64,000 bases of DNA, from assembly GCA_009746045.1 (NCBI GenBank), contig RPFO01000022.1, positions 414,001-478,000 on the forward strand, in the 5' to 3' direction. The notes under the pieces are model-generated. The model worked only from the letters and a program-made list of their open reading frames with translations. It was not told the DNA's origin and ran no database searches. Source of the stretch: Mesostigma viride (taxonomy: Eukaryota > Streptophyta > Mesostigmatophyceae > Mesostigmatales > Mesostigmataceae). Shown here in pieces: positions 23,028 through 32,911 of this stretch. The translations under genes and the position numbers were made by a program. Position 1 is the first letter of the stretch. The number at the start of each line of letters is the position of its first letter.

Positions 23028-23860
23028 AGAGACGGGTGCACCCTCTGTTCCACCCTCCCTTTTTGCCCTCTTCACCCCCTTTTTTGACCCCCGAAAACCC
23101 CCTTCCCGACCCCCGAAAAAGGCCTGTTCCGGTGTTCCGGCTCCCCCCCCCTGGGCCGGTATCATTCTGAAAAAAAAATTTTCTGGGACCAAAATCCTCC
23201 GTTTCGGACTTAGCCGATTTCGGCCTCTCCTCTTCCCCTTTCTCTCCCTCCCTTCCTTCCTCTCTCTCCCTCTCCTTTCTCTCTCCCTCTCCTTTCTCTC
23301 TCCCTCTCCTTTCTCTCTCCCTCTCCCTCTCTCTTCTCCCCTCTCTTCCCGTCCCTATATATCCAGGGGTATAGGGTTCTATCTATTTATTTTTCCTATA
23401 AAATCAGTTTATAAAAAGATACCGGCACGCCATCCCGGAAATAGGATATATAAGACGGTGTCCTATTCACGCCCCACGGTTAAATAGGACGAATAGCCGC
23501 CTATATATACCGTTCCTATTCCCGGAGGGGGCGTGCTGGTATCATTCTAAAAAGTAGATAGTAGGAAAATATATAGACCCTATACCCTGGATATGTAAAG
23601 ACGGGGAGAGAGAGGAGAGAGAGGGAGAGGGAAGAGGGAAGAGAGAGGAGGAGGCCGAAATCGGCTAAGTCCAAAACGAAGGATTTCGGTCCCAGAAAAA
23701 TTTTTTTTCCGAATGATACCGGCCCAGGGGGGGGGAGCCGGAACACCGGAACAGGCCTTTTTCGGGGGTCGGGAAGGGGGTTTTCGGGGGTCAAAAAAGG
23801 GGGTGAAGAGGGCAAAAAGGGAGGGTGGAACGGAGGGATGCACCCGTTTCGGGCCGAATC
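23028..23860. repeat. Imperfect long palindrome (inverted repeat) of about 0.8 kb
   Basis: The left arm, about 23,028-23,240, is the reverse complement of about 23,655-23,860. Landmarks are the CCGGTATCATTC / GAATGATACCGG edge, the GGTGTTCCGGCTCC stretch and the long C-rich GACCCCCGAAAA runs. Inner parts (about 23,350-23,460 against 23,500-23,590; CCAGGGGTATAGGG against CCCTATACCCTGG) continue the pairing towards a centre near 23,480. Pyrimidine and purine runs sit inside each arm. It could be a replication-related hairpin, a former genome end, or an inverted duplication. ORFs here are artefacts. Confidence 0.8.
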
Positions 23861-24054
23861 GGCGCGGCGCTCCGAGTATCGGCCAATCGGATCGCTCGGT
23901 TTTGGCGGGAAATTGGGGGAATTCGGCGCGGCGCTCTCCGTGGAGATCTCGGGCTGACTCGGGGAGTTTCGGGTCGATCGGGGACTCTCGGGTCGGATCG
24001 GGGACTCTCGGGCCGACTCGGGTCGAATCGGGCCGACTCGGGTCGAATCGGAGG

Positions 24055-24420
24055 GAGAGGGGAGAGGGAAGAGAGAGGGGAGAGAGAGAGAGGAGGCCGA
24101 AATCGGCTAAGTCCAAAACGAAGGATTTCGGTCCCAGAAAATTTTTTTTTCCGAATGATACCGGCCCAGGGGGGGGGAGCCGGAACACCGGAACAGGCCT
24201 TTTTCGGGGGTCGGGAAGGGGGTTTTCGGGGGTCAAAAAAGGGGGTGAAGAGGGCAAAAAGGGAGGGTGGAACGGAGGGATGCACCCGTTTCGGGCCGAA
24301 TCGGCGCGGCGCTCCGAGTATCGACCAATCGGATCGCTCCGTTTCGCCGATGTGACGGATGGCGCGGCGCTCCGAGTAGCGACCAATCGGATCGCTCGGT
24401 TTTGGCGGGAATTTTGGGGA
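24055..24420. repeat. Direct copy of the palindrome's right arm plus CCAAT/E2F-like repeats
   Basis: About 24,055-24,340 repeats about 23,595-23,890 in the same orientation with few changes. It ends in the GCGCGGCGCTCCGAGTA unit, which then recurs at about 24,361. Each of these three units (near 23,865, 24,307 and 24,365) has a CCAATCGGATCGCTC box. Two continue into TTTGGCGGGAAA (23,901-23,912, an exact E2F consensus) or TTTGGCGGGAAT (24,401-24,412). The last unit is 230 bases upstream of the ATG at 24,645. Confidence 0.7.
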
Positions 24421-24644
24421 CGGGTAGGGTCCTGGCACGAGGAGATCCACGGGAAGGTCCACGGGGAGGTCCACGTACGGCGCGCCGGATCCGCGGGACT
24501 CCCGTGTCGGTTCGGAGGATCGGAGGATCGGATCCGTGTCGGTTCGGAGGATCGGGAGGAGTGCGCCTACATGAGCCGCCGAGACCCTCGTCTCCCCTCA
24601 TCCCTTCCTCTCTCCCTCTCAACGATAGAAGCGCGCACGGTAGA

Positions 24645-25037
24645 ATGAACGAGACACGGGACGTGTCCAATAGTCTCGCGGGGACGCCGGGCGAGTCCGA
24701 CGGTCCCGCCGCGGTGCCGGACCCCTCCCCGTCTGTCACCCCCATGGAGGTCGATCCACTCGCGTCCCCCGTGTCCTGTGGGGCGGTCGAGGACGCGCGG
24801 GATGTCCCGAGTGTCCGCGCGCCGATGGACCCCCGGACGCTGTGCCGCGCCGTGTGCGCCTGGAAGGAACTATGGACACTTTGTGATCGTGAGAAAACGA
24901 TTTTTGTACGTTTATTAACACATCAATATTCATTCCATTCAATAAAGCTTCGCGTTTCATTACGAGTCCCGTGGGTATGCCGTCCAATTTGCATGCGTGT
25001 CAGGCACGATTTCTGTGCGTACTCTCTAGCTAGTTAA
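24645..25037 (+). CDS. Small hypothetical protein with possible F-box remnant
   Basis: 130 residues (MNETRDVSNSLAGTPGESDG). The middle contains MDPRTLCRAVCAWKELWTLC, which resembles the second half of an F-box (Leu/Val-Cys-Trp-Leu spacing). The N-terminal 60 residues are Ser/Pro/Asp-rich. The last 50 residues come from a more AT-rich stretch (about 24,895-24,960, containing AATAAA) unlike the rest. The gene may therefore be a truncated or recombined F-box gene. It converges on the minus-strand gene at 25,088. Two other F-box-like proteins occur in this viral block. Confidence 0.4.
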   Translation: MNETRDVSNSLAGTPGESDGPAAVPDPSPSVTPMEVDPLASPVSCGAVEDARDVPSVRAPMDPRTLCRAVCAWKELWTLCDREKTIFVRLLTHQYSFHSIKLRVSLRVPWVCRPICMRVRHDFCAYSLAS

Positions 25038-25087
25038 TCCGTCGTTCCGCGGGCGCGTCCGGTGCGCGTCCGGTGCGCGCGACGCGG

Positions 25088-25615
25088 CTAGTTGTCGGGC
25101 ACGGACGCCTTGTACACGTACCTCACCAGGTCCGGTTCCGTCGCTAACGGGTCGAGTTGCCAGTTCGACAGGGTGCTGTCGGCCGCCTGGAAATCCGCCA
25201 AGGGGACGGCTGGGCCGTTCGAACTCCCCGAGGTCAGGACCAGGTAGTGTCCCGGTCCGACGCTGCCCGGCGGCGGGTCCGGCGCGACCACCGTCAGGCC
25301 GTCGACCGCGTACTCCCCCACCAGGATCTTGGCGATCATGTCGGCCGCGCGCTTGTCGTCCTCGGACGGGGCGCTCGAGGGCCACCATTGGAACCAGACC
25401 TTCCACCGCCTGCCGGTCAAGTCCGCGTTTTTCGCGTACGACCGCTCGGGCGAGGGGGGCGCGTTGTCGTAGGTCACGTACCCGATCCTGGTGTGAGGGG
25501 AGCGGTACATGTCGCTCCAGTTGAACGCGGGCCGGGCGATCCCCGCCTGGGGGAACGCGCTCCAGATGGGGCAGTTGAGCGTCACGAAGGGCATCATGCG
25601 TTGGACCACCGTCAT
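25088..25615 (-). CDS. Hypothetical protein, possible structural protein
   Basis: 175 residues (MTVVQRMMPFVTLNCPIWSA), Trp/Pro/Ser-rich with predicted strands (RWKVWFQWWPSS, HYLVLTSGSS) and no membrane span. The region upstream of the ATG reads GTGTAAGTATAAGACGG, a TATA-like element close to the start. It is 42 bases downstream of the minus-strand gene at 25,658-26,857 and may form a pair with it. No family recognised. Confidence 0.65.
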   Translation of the reverse strand: MTVVQRMMPFVTLNCPIWSAFPQAGIARPAFNWSDMYRSPHTRIGYVTYDNAPPSPERSYAKNADLTGRRWKVWFQWWPSSAPSEDDKRAADMIAKILVGEYAVDGLTVVAPDPPPGSVGPGHYLVLTSGSSNGPAVPLADFQAADSTLSNWQLDPLATEPDLVRYVYKASVPDN

Positions 25616-25657
25616 CTCGCCGTCTTATACTTACACCGAGCGATAAAAAACGGCGCG

Positions 25658-26857
25658 TCAGATGGCGTAGAAGTAAGGGACGTACGGCCACGTATCCGGG
25701 AAGCAAGGGGGCAGGTGCGCGATCGCGCGACCGAACTTGAACGACACGTAGGCCATCTTGCCGGCCGTCCCCTCGTTCATCATCGCGTGCACCCTCTTCA
25801 GCGTCGCGCGGTGCTCGTCCGCCTTCGCGTCGATCTCCGCCTTCTTCGCGTCCAGCCACGCGTCGAACGACGACATGTCGCCGGATCGCACGCACTTGTA
25901 GTCGTCCTTGGACGCGCGGTAGGCGCGGACTTCCATCCCGCGCGGCAACACGCACCGCATGACCTCGTGGTGGAAGTTCTTGATCCGGCGGTTGTCGTGG
26001 ATCGCGTTGCACGCGTGGACGATCGATCGGATCGGCGGCCCGCGCGCCGTGCGCGGAAGTTCGGCCGTCGTGCGGCGGAACATCTCTATCATCAGGCGGT
26101 AGCACCGCCGGCGGGTGTGCGTGCGGAAGAAGATCAGCAGGGTGCACATGAACGCGATCCCGGCCTCCGCCCCGTACGCGTGCGCGAACGCGAACCCCGC
26201 CGTGACGATCGGGAGGGACTTGTGGCCGTCGTCGCCCTTGACCAGGAGGTACGCGGACCGCGTCAGCTCGCCGAAGTGCGCCGCCACCTTGTCCGCGCGG
26301 TCGGAGCTCGGGAGGGGGAAGATCAGGCGGAGGGCGTTCGCGTGGTCGCGCGTCCACGCGCCGGGCGTCGGCTCGAGGGCGGCCGTCGCCAGGTCGAGGA
26401 CGCAGATGTCCGGGGCGGACGCGACGTCGACGGTCTTCGCGGCCGTCCGGAACTCGTTCACGGCCTGGTCGAACAGGACCGCGTCGCCCGATCGCGAAGA
26501 CTCCAGCAACTTTTGCTGGATCGGACGCAGGAGCGTGCGGGCCTTGGCGACCCGCGTCTCCCGCTCGCTCGCCAGGACGTCGCGGACGTCGGCGGCGTCC
26601 TCGCGTCCCTCGAACGCCTGGCGGACCTTGAGGACGGACTCCGTGTCCATGTGTTTGGCGATCTCGTTCCAGATGTGCGCGTTCGCGTACAGCTCGCTCG
26701 GGGCGACGGCGGCCTTCCGCTGCAGGAAGTCGGGGATCTCGAACCGCCGAGGCGCGTGGACGTCCGCCGTGCCCTCCGCGGCCGCGGCGACGGTCTTATC
26801 GGCGGGAGACCCTCCCGTTGGGTTATGGACAATAGGCATGTCCGCCGTGTCCGTCAT
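25658..26857 (-). CDS. Hypothetical 399-residue helical protein with degenerate F-box-like segment
   Basis: The ATG at 26,857 is preceded by GTATAC two bases upstream (minus strand), a motif seen before other genes of this block. Residues about 53-80 (ELYANAHIWNEIAKHMDTES then VLKVRQAFEG) look like an F-box: a short helix, a conserved 'l....v' pattern and a helix. The rest is alpha-helical and basic, with RRRCYRLMIEMFRRTTAE near residue 250. It ends WPYVPYFYAI. In giant viruses F-box proteins recruit host SCF ubiquitin ligases, but a partner-binding domain is not identified here. The alternative is an unrelated helical protein. Confidence 0.65.
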   Translation of the reverse strand: MTDTADMPIVHNPTGGSPADKTVAAAAEGTADVHAPRRFEIPDFLQRKAAVAPSELYANAHIWNEIAKHMDTESVLKVRQAFEGREDAADVRDVLASERETRVAKARTLLRPIQQKLLESSRSGDAVLFDQAVNEFRTAAKTVDVASAPDICVLDLATAALEPTPGAWTRDHANALRLIFPLPSSDRADKVAAHFGELTRSAYLLVKGDDGHKSLPIVTAGFAFAHAYGAEAGIAFMCTLLIFFRTHTRRRCYRLMIEMFRRTTAELPRTARGPPIRSIVHACNAIHDNRRIKNFHHEVMRCVLPRGMEVRAYRASKDDYKCVRSGDMSSFDAWLDAKKAEIDAKADEHRATLKRVHAMMNEGTAGKMAYVSFKFGRAIAHLPPCFPDTWPYVPYFYAI

Positions 26858-26966
26858 CGTATACTCGTAAGGTCTCGGCTTTTGTCTCGAGCGCGGGACG
26901 CGCGGGACAGTCGAGGCGTCCGGACGAGGATTCGGTTCTCGCGAGTGGTGGTGGGTCTGGCCGATC

Positions 26967-27120
26967 CGGTGCTTCGTCCGGTCAGTGTGGGGAATATATT
27001 CGAGCAGGACCCCTAACCGACGGTGCGTGACGACGACGCGTTCATCCTACTCGTTCGTGAAAACCGGTCGCGATCCGACGGCCGTGGATCGGCTGGTCGT
27101 AAATCGTGACGGAAGCGCGC
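26967..27120. repeat. Direct repeat flanking the Ig/LamG gene, left copy
   Basis: About 154 bases from CGGTGCTTCGTCCGGTC to GACGGAAGCGCGCG, similar (about four bases in five by eye) to 28,739-28,900 in the same orientation. It contains GGGGAATATATTCGAG. The two copies bracket the 27,166-28,645 gene. Nothing else is visible in the 308 bases between the neighbouring genes. Confidence 0.75.
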
Positions 27121-27165
27121 GAAGGTGGTACGGAAGATTCGGTGGCGCGAGTGGTCGCGGGGCGC

Positions 27166-28645
27166 TCACTCGGTGCCCCACCGGTACTTAAGGTACGCGT
27201 TGACGACGGCGAGGTCGGACGACGTCTTGCACACGTTGAATACCATCACCTCTCCTATCCACCCGTCAAATGCGTAATACGGACCGACGTGACTCCCGCC
27301 TATCGAAAAGCCACCGTATGGGGGGGCTGAGCTCAGCGTCCCCTGGTAATCGGTCCCGTTCACGCCATCGAGAGACGCGCTCCATACCTTGGGCGTCGAC
27401 GCCGTGTCGTACGCCACGTGCGCGATGTGGGTCTGGTCGTCGAATATATCGGCGCTGTTCGCCAGCGTATTGAACGTACTCACGCCGGAATACGCTTTCA
27501 CGGTCAGCAAAGACACGTCGTACGCGATCCGCGGCATGCCGAACGAGCTCATCCCCCCCGCTACGAACACAACTCCTTTCTCCGTCAACCCGTTGAGCTG
27601 TGGTGTATGGATGTAAGGATCCGGGCGCGCGGAGGCCGTGTTGCGCTGTTTGAAGACGACGACGACGGTACGCGTGCTCGCGTTCAAGAAAGGCCACGAA
27701 ATGTTGTACAAGTATCTCCGGTTCGGGTACGCGTAGAACCTCAGCCACTTGTCGGCGACCCCGCCCGAACGCGCGTCCAGTTCGGGTTGCGTCGACGCGG
27801 TGGTCTGGGACAGGTTATAAGCGCTCTGAGCCTTGTTGGCCATCGTGCGCACCTTACCGCCGACGCTCGCGGTCCCCGTCCCCGCGCTGTCGGTGAGAGT
27901 CGACAGGTCGGATGGGTCGTACCAAGCCATGAGAGTGGAATCGGTCTTCGGATTGTACGCGATATGCGTGAACGAAATGGTGTTCGATGCCAGGTTGGTG
28001 ACCCCCGGTGACGTACCGAGCGCGTTTACCAGTCCCGCGCCGACGGAAATCGTCGTCGCGGTGTATGGCGCGGTCGATTGAACGTAGAACGTATACGACG
28101 CGCCCTCTCCCGCGAGCGAGTTCGCGGTCCCGTTGGACAGCGAAAGCGCCGACAGACTGAAGCCGGCGACCGGCCGATGAACGTGGCCGTCACGAGCACG
28201 GGCGAGTCGTACGTCTCCGCCAATGCCGTCGTCGTCAGTCCACGGTCAGGGGAGGGAGATACGTGAACGAAATGGTGTTCGATGCCAAGTTGGCGACCCC
28301 CGGGGACGTACCGAGCGCGTTTACCAGTCCCGCGTCGACGAAAATCGTCGTCGCGGTGTACGGCGCGGTCGATTGAACGTAGAACGTATACGACGCGCCC
28401 TCTCCCGCGAGCGAGTTCGCGGTCCCGTTGGACAGCGAAAGCGCCGACAGACCAAAGCCGACGACCGGCGCGCTGAACGTGACCGTCACGAGCACGGGCG
28501 AGTCGTACGTCTCCGCCGGTGCCTCCGTCGTCAATTCCACGGTCGGGGGCGGGACCGGAGCTTTCCGCCGAGATCTATGTCTTCTCGTGGCGTGTGGAGC
28601 GATGCCTATCGGCCTCATGAATCGGTCTGTATATGGGTAAGACAT
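27166..28645 (-). pseudogene. Surface protein with two Ig-like repeats and a LamG/concanavalin-type domain (two frame breaks)
   Basis: With two single missing bases restored (about 28,240 and 28,175) this is one frame of about 493 residues starting MSYPYTDRFMRP. A basic N-terminus is followed by two near-identical repeats of about 90 residues, each with ETYDSPVLVT, SALSLSNGT, SYTFYVQSTAPYTATTI and GLVNALGTSPGV. This is the pattern of bacterial-type Ig-like domains. The C-terminal half (from MAWYDPSDLSTLTD) is a jelly-roll of the LamG/concanavalin type ending GWIGEVMVFN..KYRWGTE. In viruses such domains sit on fibres or capsids and bind glycans. The frame breaks were placed by comparing the two repeats, which differ by exactly one base at each site. 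Confidence 0.75.
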
Positions 28646-28738
28646 ATTTGGTCTCGTCGCGCCCTCGTGAGCGGGTCGCGGCGTGTCGCCCGTCGATCGC
28701 ATCGTGCCGGATATCTGACGAGGTGACTCGGACCGACA

Positions 28739-28900
28739 CGGTGCTTCGTCCGGTCGGGCGAGGGGAATATATGCGAGTAGGATGAGGGTCGACCCCGTCC
28801 GACGGTGCGGGATGCACACGCGCTCGTCCTACTCGTTCATGAAAGCCGGGCGAGATTCGACGGCCGTGGTCGGCACGGCGGGGATCGTGACGGACGCGCG
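28739..28900. repeat. Direct repeat flanking the Ig/LamG gene, right copy
   Basis: Counterpart of 26,967-27,120: CGGTGCTTCGTCCGGTC, GGGGAATATATGCGAG, TCCTACTCGTTCATGAAA and ATCGTGACGGACGCGCG in the same order. It ends 45 bases before the ATG of the plus-strand gene at 28,946 and may include its promoter. The left copy would then be a duplicated, orphan promoter. Confidence 0.75.
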
Positions 28901-28945
28901 CGCGCGCGGGATTTGGCGGAGGCCATCGTGTGTAATATCCTCGAC

Positions 28946-29607
28946 ATGACGTGTCGCCGCGCGAACGAGTTCCTTACGCACAACCCCGACACGGCGAGAC
29001 CGGCGCCCGTGCTGGCGATCGTCAACGCCGCCCTGCGCGTCGAGACCATGGGTCACATGGACCGACCCGATCTCGAGGCGGAGGTTGCGGCGACGCGGCG
29101 GATCATCGCGGGACTCGACGGCGACGACGCGGCGAGCGAGGAGGGGCTGGAGGAGGACCGAAGCGGGGAGGGTGAGGAAGAGGGCGACGGGTCCGCGGCG
29201 GACTCGGAGGACTGGACGGAGGAATTCGTCAAGGAGGCCTTGCGCGTAAACGACCCGACCGTCCCCGTCCCTTCGTGTCCGTGCGCGAACTGCGGACTCC
29301 TGCCGGCCGCCGCGCGGAGGTGGGAAGAGTGGGAGCCGAGGACTCGCTCCTCCGCTCTCTGAAGGAGCGCATGCCCGAGATCGGGTGGCACGCGTTGACC
29401 CAGTGCGTCGACTTGGGCGAGCTGGACCCTCGCGACTTCGGGGCCGTCACGGCCTCCGGTGCCGCGTCCGGGCGCCCGTCGCGCGTCGGCGAGTCGGCGT
29501 CTTCGACCACGGTTGATCGGCCCGCGTCGGCCCGTTCTCCTTGCACCTGGCGCGTCGTCCCGCGTCGACCTCGACTTCGACGTCGACGCGACGAGGCGCG
29601 GCGGTAA
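28946..29607 (+). pseudogene. Hypothetical acidic protein (one frame break)
   Basis: The frame from the ATG at 28,946 (MTCRRANEFLTHNPDTARPA) has a helical N-terminus, an Asp/Glu/Ser-rich middle and a CPCANCGLLP motif. It is then lost at about 29,330. A missing G in a GGG run restores continuity into VGAEDSLLRSLKERMPEIGW and on to ELDPRDFGAVTASG, ending at 29,607. The last 25 residues are Arg-rich and may belong to yet another frame. The gene converges on the minus-strand 671-residue gene, so the exact 3' end is uncertain. No family recognised. Confidence 0.5.
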
Positions 29608-31831
29608 TACGAGGCGTCCGCGTTGTGCCTGGCGGGGTCGGCGGCCGGGTTCGCGATCTCGATCCTTTCGTCCGCGTACGGCTCGTCCGGATCGTCCGGG
29701 TCGTCCGGGTCGTCGTACCCCTCGCTCGCGGCGGACGTCGTGACCGGGTCTTCGGTCGGATCGCGCGCGTCCTCGATCGCCTCGCGCGCCGCCGCCATCG
29801 CCTCTCGGATCCTGGTCATCCGTTCGTCCGCGCGTTCGTTGGCCTTGCGCGCGCGCTCCTCGGCGGTCGCTTTCCCCTTCGCGTACTCGCGACTCGCGGG
29901 GGTCTCCCGGTGCAGAGACACACTTGTTTGAGGTGCTCGGCGCCCGGCCAGAAGTTGCCCTTGCGGAACTGGTCGAGCAGTTCCGCGCCGTACTTGTGCT
30001 CGGCGCGGAGGTGGGCGTAATCGGCGGCGTTCATGGACGAATGCGCCCTGCCCTTCAGGTAATGCTCGATGTTCCGCCACGCGAGGAACGTCTCGTTGTC
30101 CAACTCGCGCTTGCCGCACACACGTCCGCCCTGTTTGATCAGGGCCGCGATCGACTTCCGTTCGCCCTTCTTGACCGGCGCGCGGCCGTCCTTGCCCGGT
30201 CGTCCGTCCCTCGTGGCGTAGAGACGCCGCCCGGCGACCCACGTGTCGTACTCGTGCTCCAAGGTCCCGCGGCCCGTCCGTCCGGCTTTCCTCGCCCCCG
30301 CGTTGGCGCGATCCCCGCTCTTGGCCCCGGCGCCCCTCGCCGCGTCTCCGGGCTCGTCGACGACTCGCGCCGCGGGACCGGGCGCGACCGACACGACCTG
30401 TCGGGACTGCGTGATCTCCGTCCTCCTCGGTTCTTCTCGCGCGACGGGGGCGCGATCGACGGACACGGGCTGCCGGGGTTGTGCGACCCCCTCCGCCCTC
30501 CTCGGTTCCTCTCGCGCAACGGATTCGTGGACGCGGCTCGCCTTTTTTTGCGCCTCCTTTTCCGCGCGTCTAGCCCGTCTCTCCTCGTTCAGCGCGCGCT
30601 TCTCGGCTCGATAGGCCTTGCGAGATTGCGCCGCCTTTCCCATTTCGAGCACCGCGTCGGATAGATATCGGAGGGCTTCGTTCTCCGAGTCCATCTCCGC
30701 GGCCCGTTTCGCTAAGTCCGCGAGTTCTGTCCTCCTGGAGTTCTTTGTGGGGTTTCGGACGAAACTGACCGGATCCATCTGGACGAGATCCGGGAAGGAC
30801 CGGTTGTACATTTTCGCGGTCTCGGCGAGGTACCTCTCGTACCTTTCCCTCTTCTCCGCGGCTTTCTCTCGCTCTCGCGCTTCCCGCCTCGCGTCCTGAC
30901 TTTGTCGAAGCGCGGCCAGTTCGGTCGCGGCCGCGTGGGGGTTGGCCATCGGATTCCGCGCCGGTTCGCTCAGCTTCTCCTTGATCAGCCCCCTGACTTG
31001 GTCGAGCATCCTCTTTTTCGCCGTTTCGTGGTTGTAATCGAGCTTGCCTTGAGCGATTTCTTCGGCCGCGCGGCGTAGGCGTCCGAGATTCGGGTCGTCC
31101 GGGTTGTTGGCGTCGATCTTCGCGTGGTAGGGGGCGACGTTGTTATAGGTCGGGACGAACTCGTTCAGAAGCCTCTGGACGCGAGCGTCGTCGTAGTCGC
31201 CGATCCGTCTGTCGAATTTTCTGAGAATCTCTCGCTCTTTCTCGACGGTCGTGTCGTGTTTATACTCGCTCGATGCGCCACCCGCCATGCTAAGAAAATT
31301 CTCGAGGTCTCTTTTGGACGGTTCTTTCCCCGTTGCGGTCTTGTAAGTCTCGATAGCGCGTTGATGGAACATGGCTTCCCTTTGATTAAACGAATTCGGC
31401 AATCTTCCTTGCTTGCCGTCGGTTTGGAAGAACCGTCTCGCCGAAACGTATTCGTCGATGCTCGCGTTAAGCTCTCTCAACCTTTCCTGGTCGTCTTGCA
31501 CGGTTCGGAGCACGTTGACGATGTGATCCAACTCCTCTCCATCGAAGTTCTTGTTCGGTCCGTACAGGCCGAGTTGAGTTCTCTTGCCGTCGTGGATCGC
31601 GGGGGTGTCAGGAAAGGCTTTGTTAAACCTTTTAAGCGCGTACCCCAGCTCGTTTTGGTACTCGTACGCGCGCGTCGTGTGCGTCCTGCGTCGAGCGACC
31701 CCGCGGCGGACGCTCGTCCTCGTGCGCGCGACGATGTTCTTTCGCGCGATCGTCTTCCGTGCGGCCTTCCGCGGTCTTGCGCGCGCGGACGTCGATCGCG
31801 TCGACGTGCGTCTGGATCGGTTCGGGGGCAT
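29229..31831 (-). CDS. Large basic coiled-coil-rich hypothetical protein (one frame break near the 3' end)
   Basis: The uninterrupted part runs from the ATG at 31,831 (MPPNRSRRTSTRSTSARARP, an Arg/Ser/Lys-rich start resembling a DNA-binding or packaging tail) for about 640 residues. It contains long charged helices (ERYERYLAETAKMYNRSFPD) and a C-terminal folded part: YDTWVAGRRLYATRDGRPG, NETFLAWRNIEHYLKGRAHS. At about 29,930 one base is missing (AAA run). The shifted frame continues with a charged helix, KGKATAEERARKANERADER, then a DDPDDPDDPDEPYADE acidic repeat and a basic tail, with its first stop at 29,229. The overlap with the convergent gene suggests the true end is nearer 29,600. Possibly a core or packaging protein; the family is unknown. 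Confidence 0.65.
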
Positions 31832-31927
31832 TCTCTCTCTATATATATGTGATCACGCGCGCGGCGCTCGTACAACAGTAGGAGTAGAAAAGAGAATTCC
31901 GCGCCCTGCGAGCGCGGAGAAAAAAAG

Positions 31928-32889
31928 ATGTCCTCAGTATACGCGGGTCGAGCGGCGGACCGCGTCGGAGGTCGCGCGCGAATGAACGCGCAAAGGGTCG
32001 CCAGGAACTACCCCCGGTTCTGGCTGACCGCGCGGGACATGAACAGGGTCCCGTGGCGGCCTTTCGGAAAGACCACCGTGGACGATCTGCGACGGTTCGG
32101 CAAGTTTCGAGGGCTCGTATTGTACAGAGGACTGCGGAAGAGGTGCATGGAGTGCGCTCTGTGGCTCCATCAGCGCGCGTGCGTGATCCAGCGGTGGGTA
32201 CGTTCCGTCGTGTTGCCGTACCGCCGCGCCAGAGAGGCCGTGCGGAGGAGGGTGTGCATGCGGCCGCGCAACGCGGAGGATCCCATCACGTTGGAACCGC
32301 TGCCGCCGAAAGAGAGGGTGTTCAAGTTCGTGCGCCCCGATCGCAGGGTCGCGGGGTTCGACGCGGTCAAGCTGGCCGAGTACGTCGTCGCGTCGGGGAC
32401 GTTCGAGGACCCCGTCACCAGGTACCCTTTCCACCCGGTCGACTTGCTGCGATTGGACCGGCAGGTGCGGGACTTGGGGTATCAGCGCCTCTCCACGTTG
32501 GAGCTGTGGAAGCGGCCGGATTTCGTCCGGGCGATGCGAGAGAGGGAGTCGCTCGTCGCGGGGATGGAGCGCATGACGGGCGACGTCGTCGAGATGATGA
32601 TCGACCTGTCCAAATACCCGACCGGCGAGGCGGCCGCGCTCCTGAGGTCGGAATATTACCCGCAGTTCTGTTCGAATTTTGTGCAGTTGTCGATGGTGGA
32701 CGTCCACGCGGCGGAGTGCGGCGGTCGGGATACATCGCGCGCGTGAGAGATGAAATGCGGCGAGTGGCCGCCGAAGAAGAGTCCGCCGCGAAAACGGAGA
32801 GGACCGAATTTCTGAGAGAATTGGCTGTCATGTTATCGTGCGACGCGCGCGTGATGCGATTCGTCGTCACGGGAGGCTTTTATGGTTAA
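31928..32889 (+). CDS. Giant-virus IQ/U-box-like protein (one frame break near the end)
   Basis: From the ATG at 31,928. Residues 86-100 (CVIQRWVRSVVLPYRR) look like an IQ-type basic helix. Residues 117-165 hold AEDPITLEPLPPKERVFKFV, GFDAVKLAEYVVASGTFEDP and VTRYPF. The 'DPIT.EP..........F......y......i..sg.f.dPvtr' arrangement recurs in many Nucleocytoviricota proteins and resembles a U-box/RING scaffold without zinc ligands. After residue 263 one G is missing in a GGG run (about 32,715). The other frame continues with ARVRDEMRRVAAEEESAAKT to a stop at 32,889. A ubiquitin-ligase-like role is suggested by the fold type only. Confidence 0.7.
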
Positions 32890-32911
32890 TAAATGTCGCG
32901 AATAAAGCGGT

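Noticed and set aside
21643..24745. ORFs of 80-311 codons across the repeats and palindrome
   Set aside because: They follow repeat units and purine/pyrimidine runs, overlap on both strands and mirror one another in the inverted arms.
25026..27016. A 619-codon plus-strand and a 443-codon minus-strand ORF
   Set aside because: Both are shadows of the genes at 25,088-25,615 and 25,658-26,857 in GC-rich DNA; their Arg/Gly/Pro composition is typical of off-frame reading.
31928..32889. Calling the 31.9-kb gene a true RING finger
   Set aside because: The conserved segment lacks the Cys/His ligands; only a U-box-like pattern is supportable.
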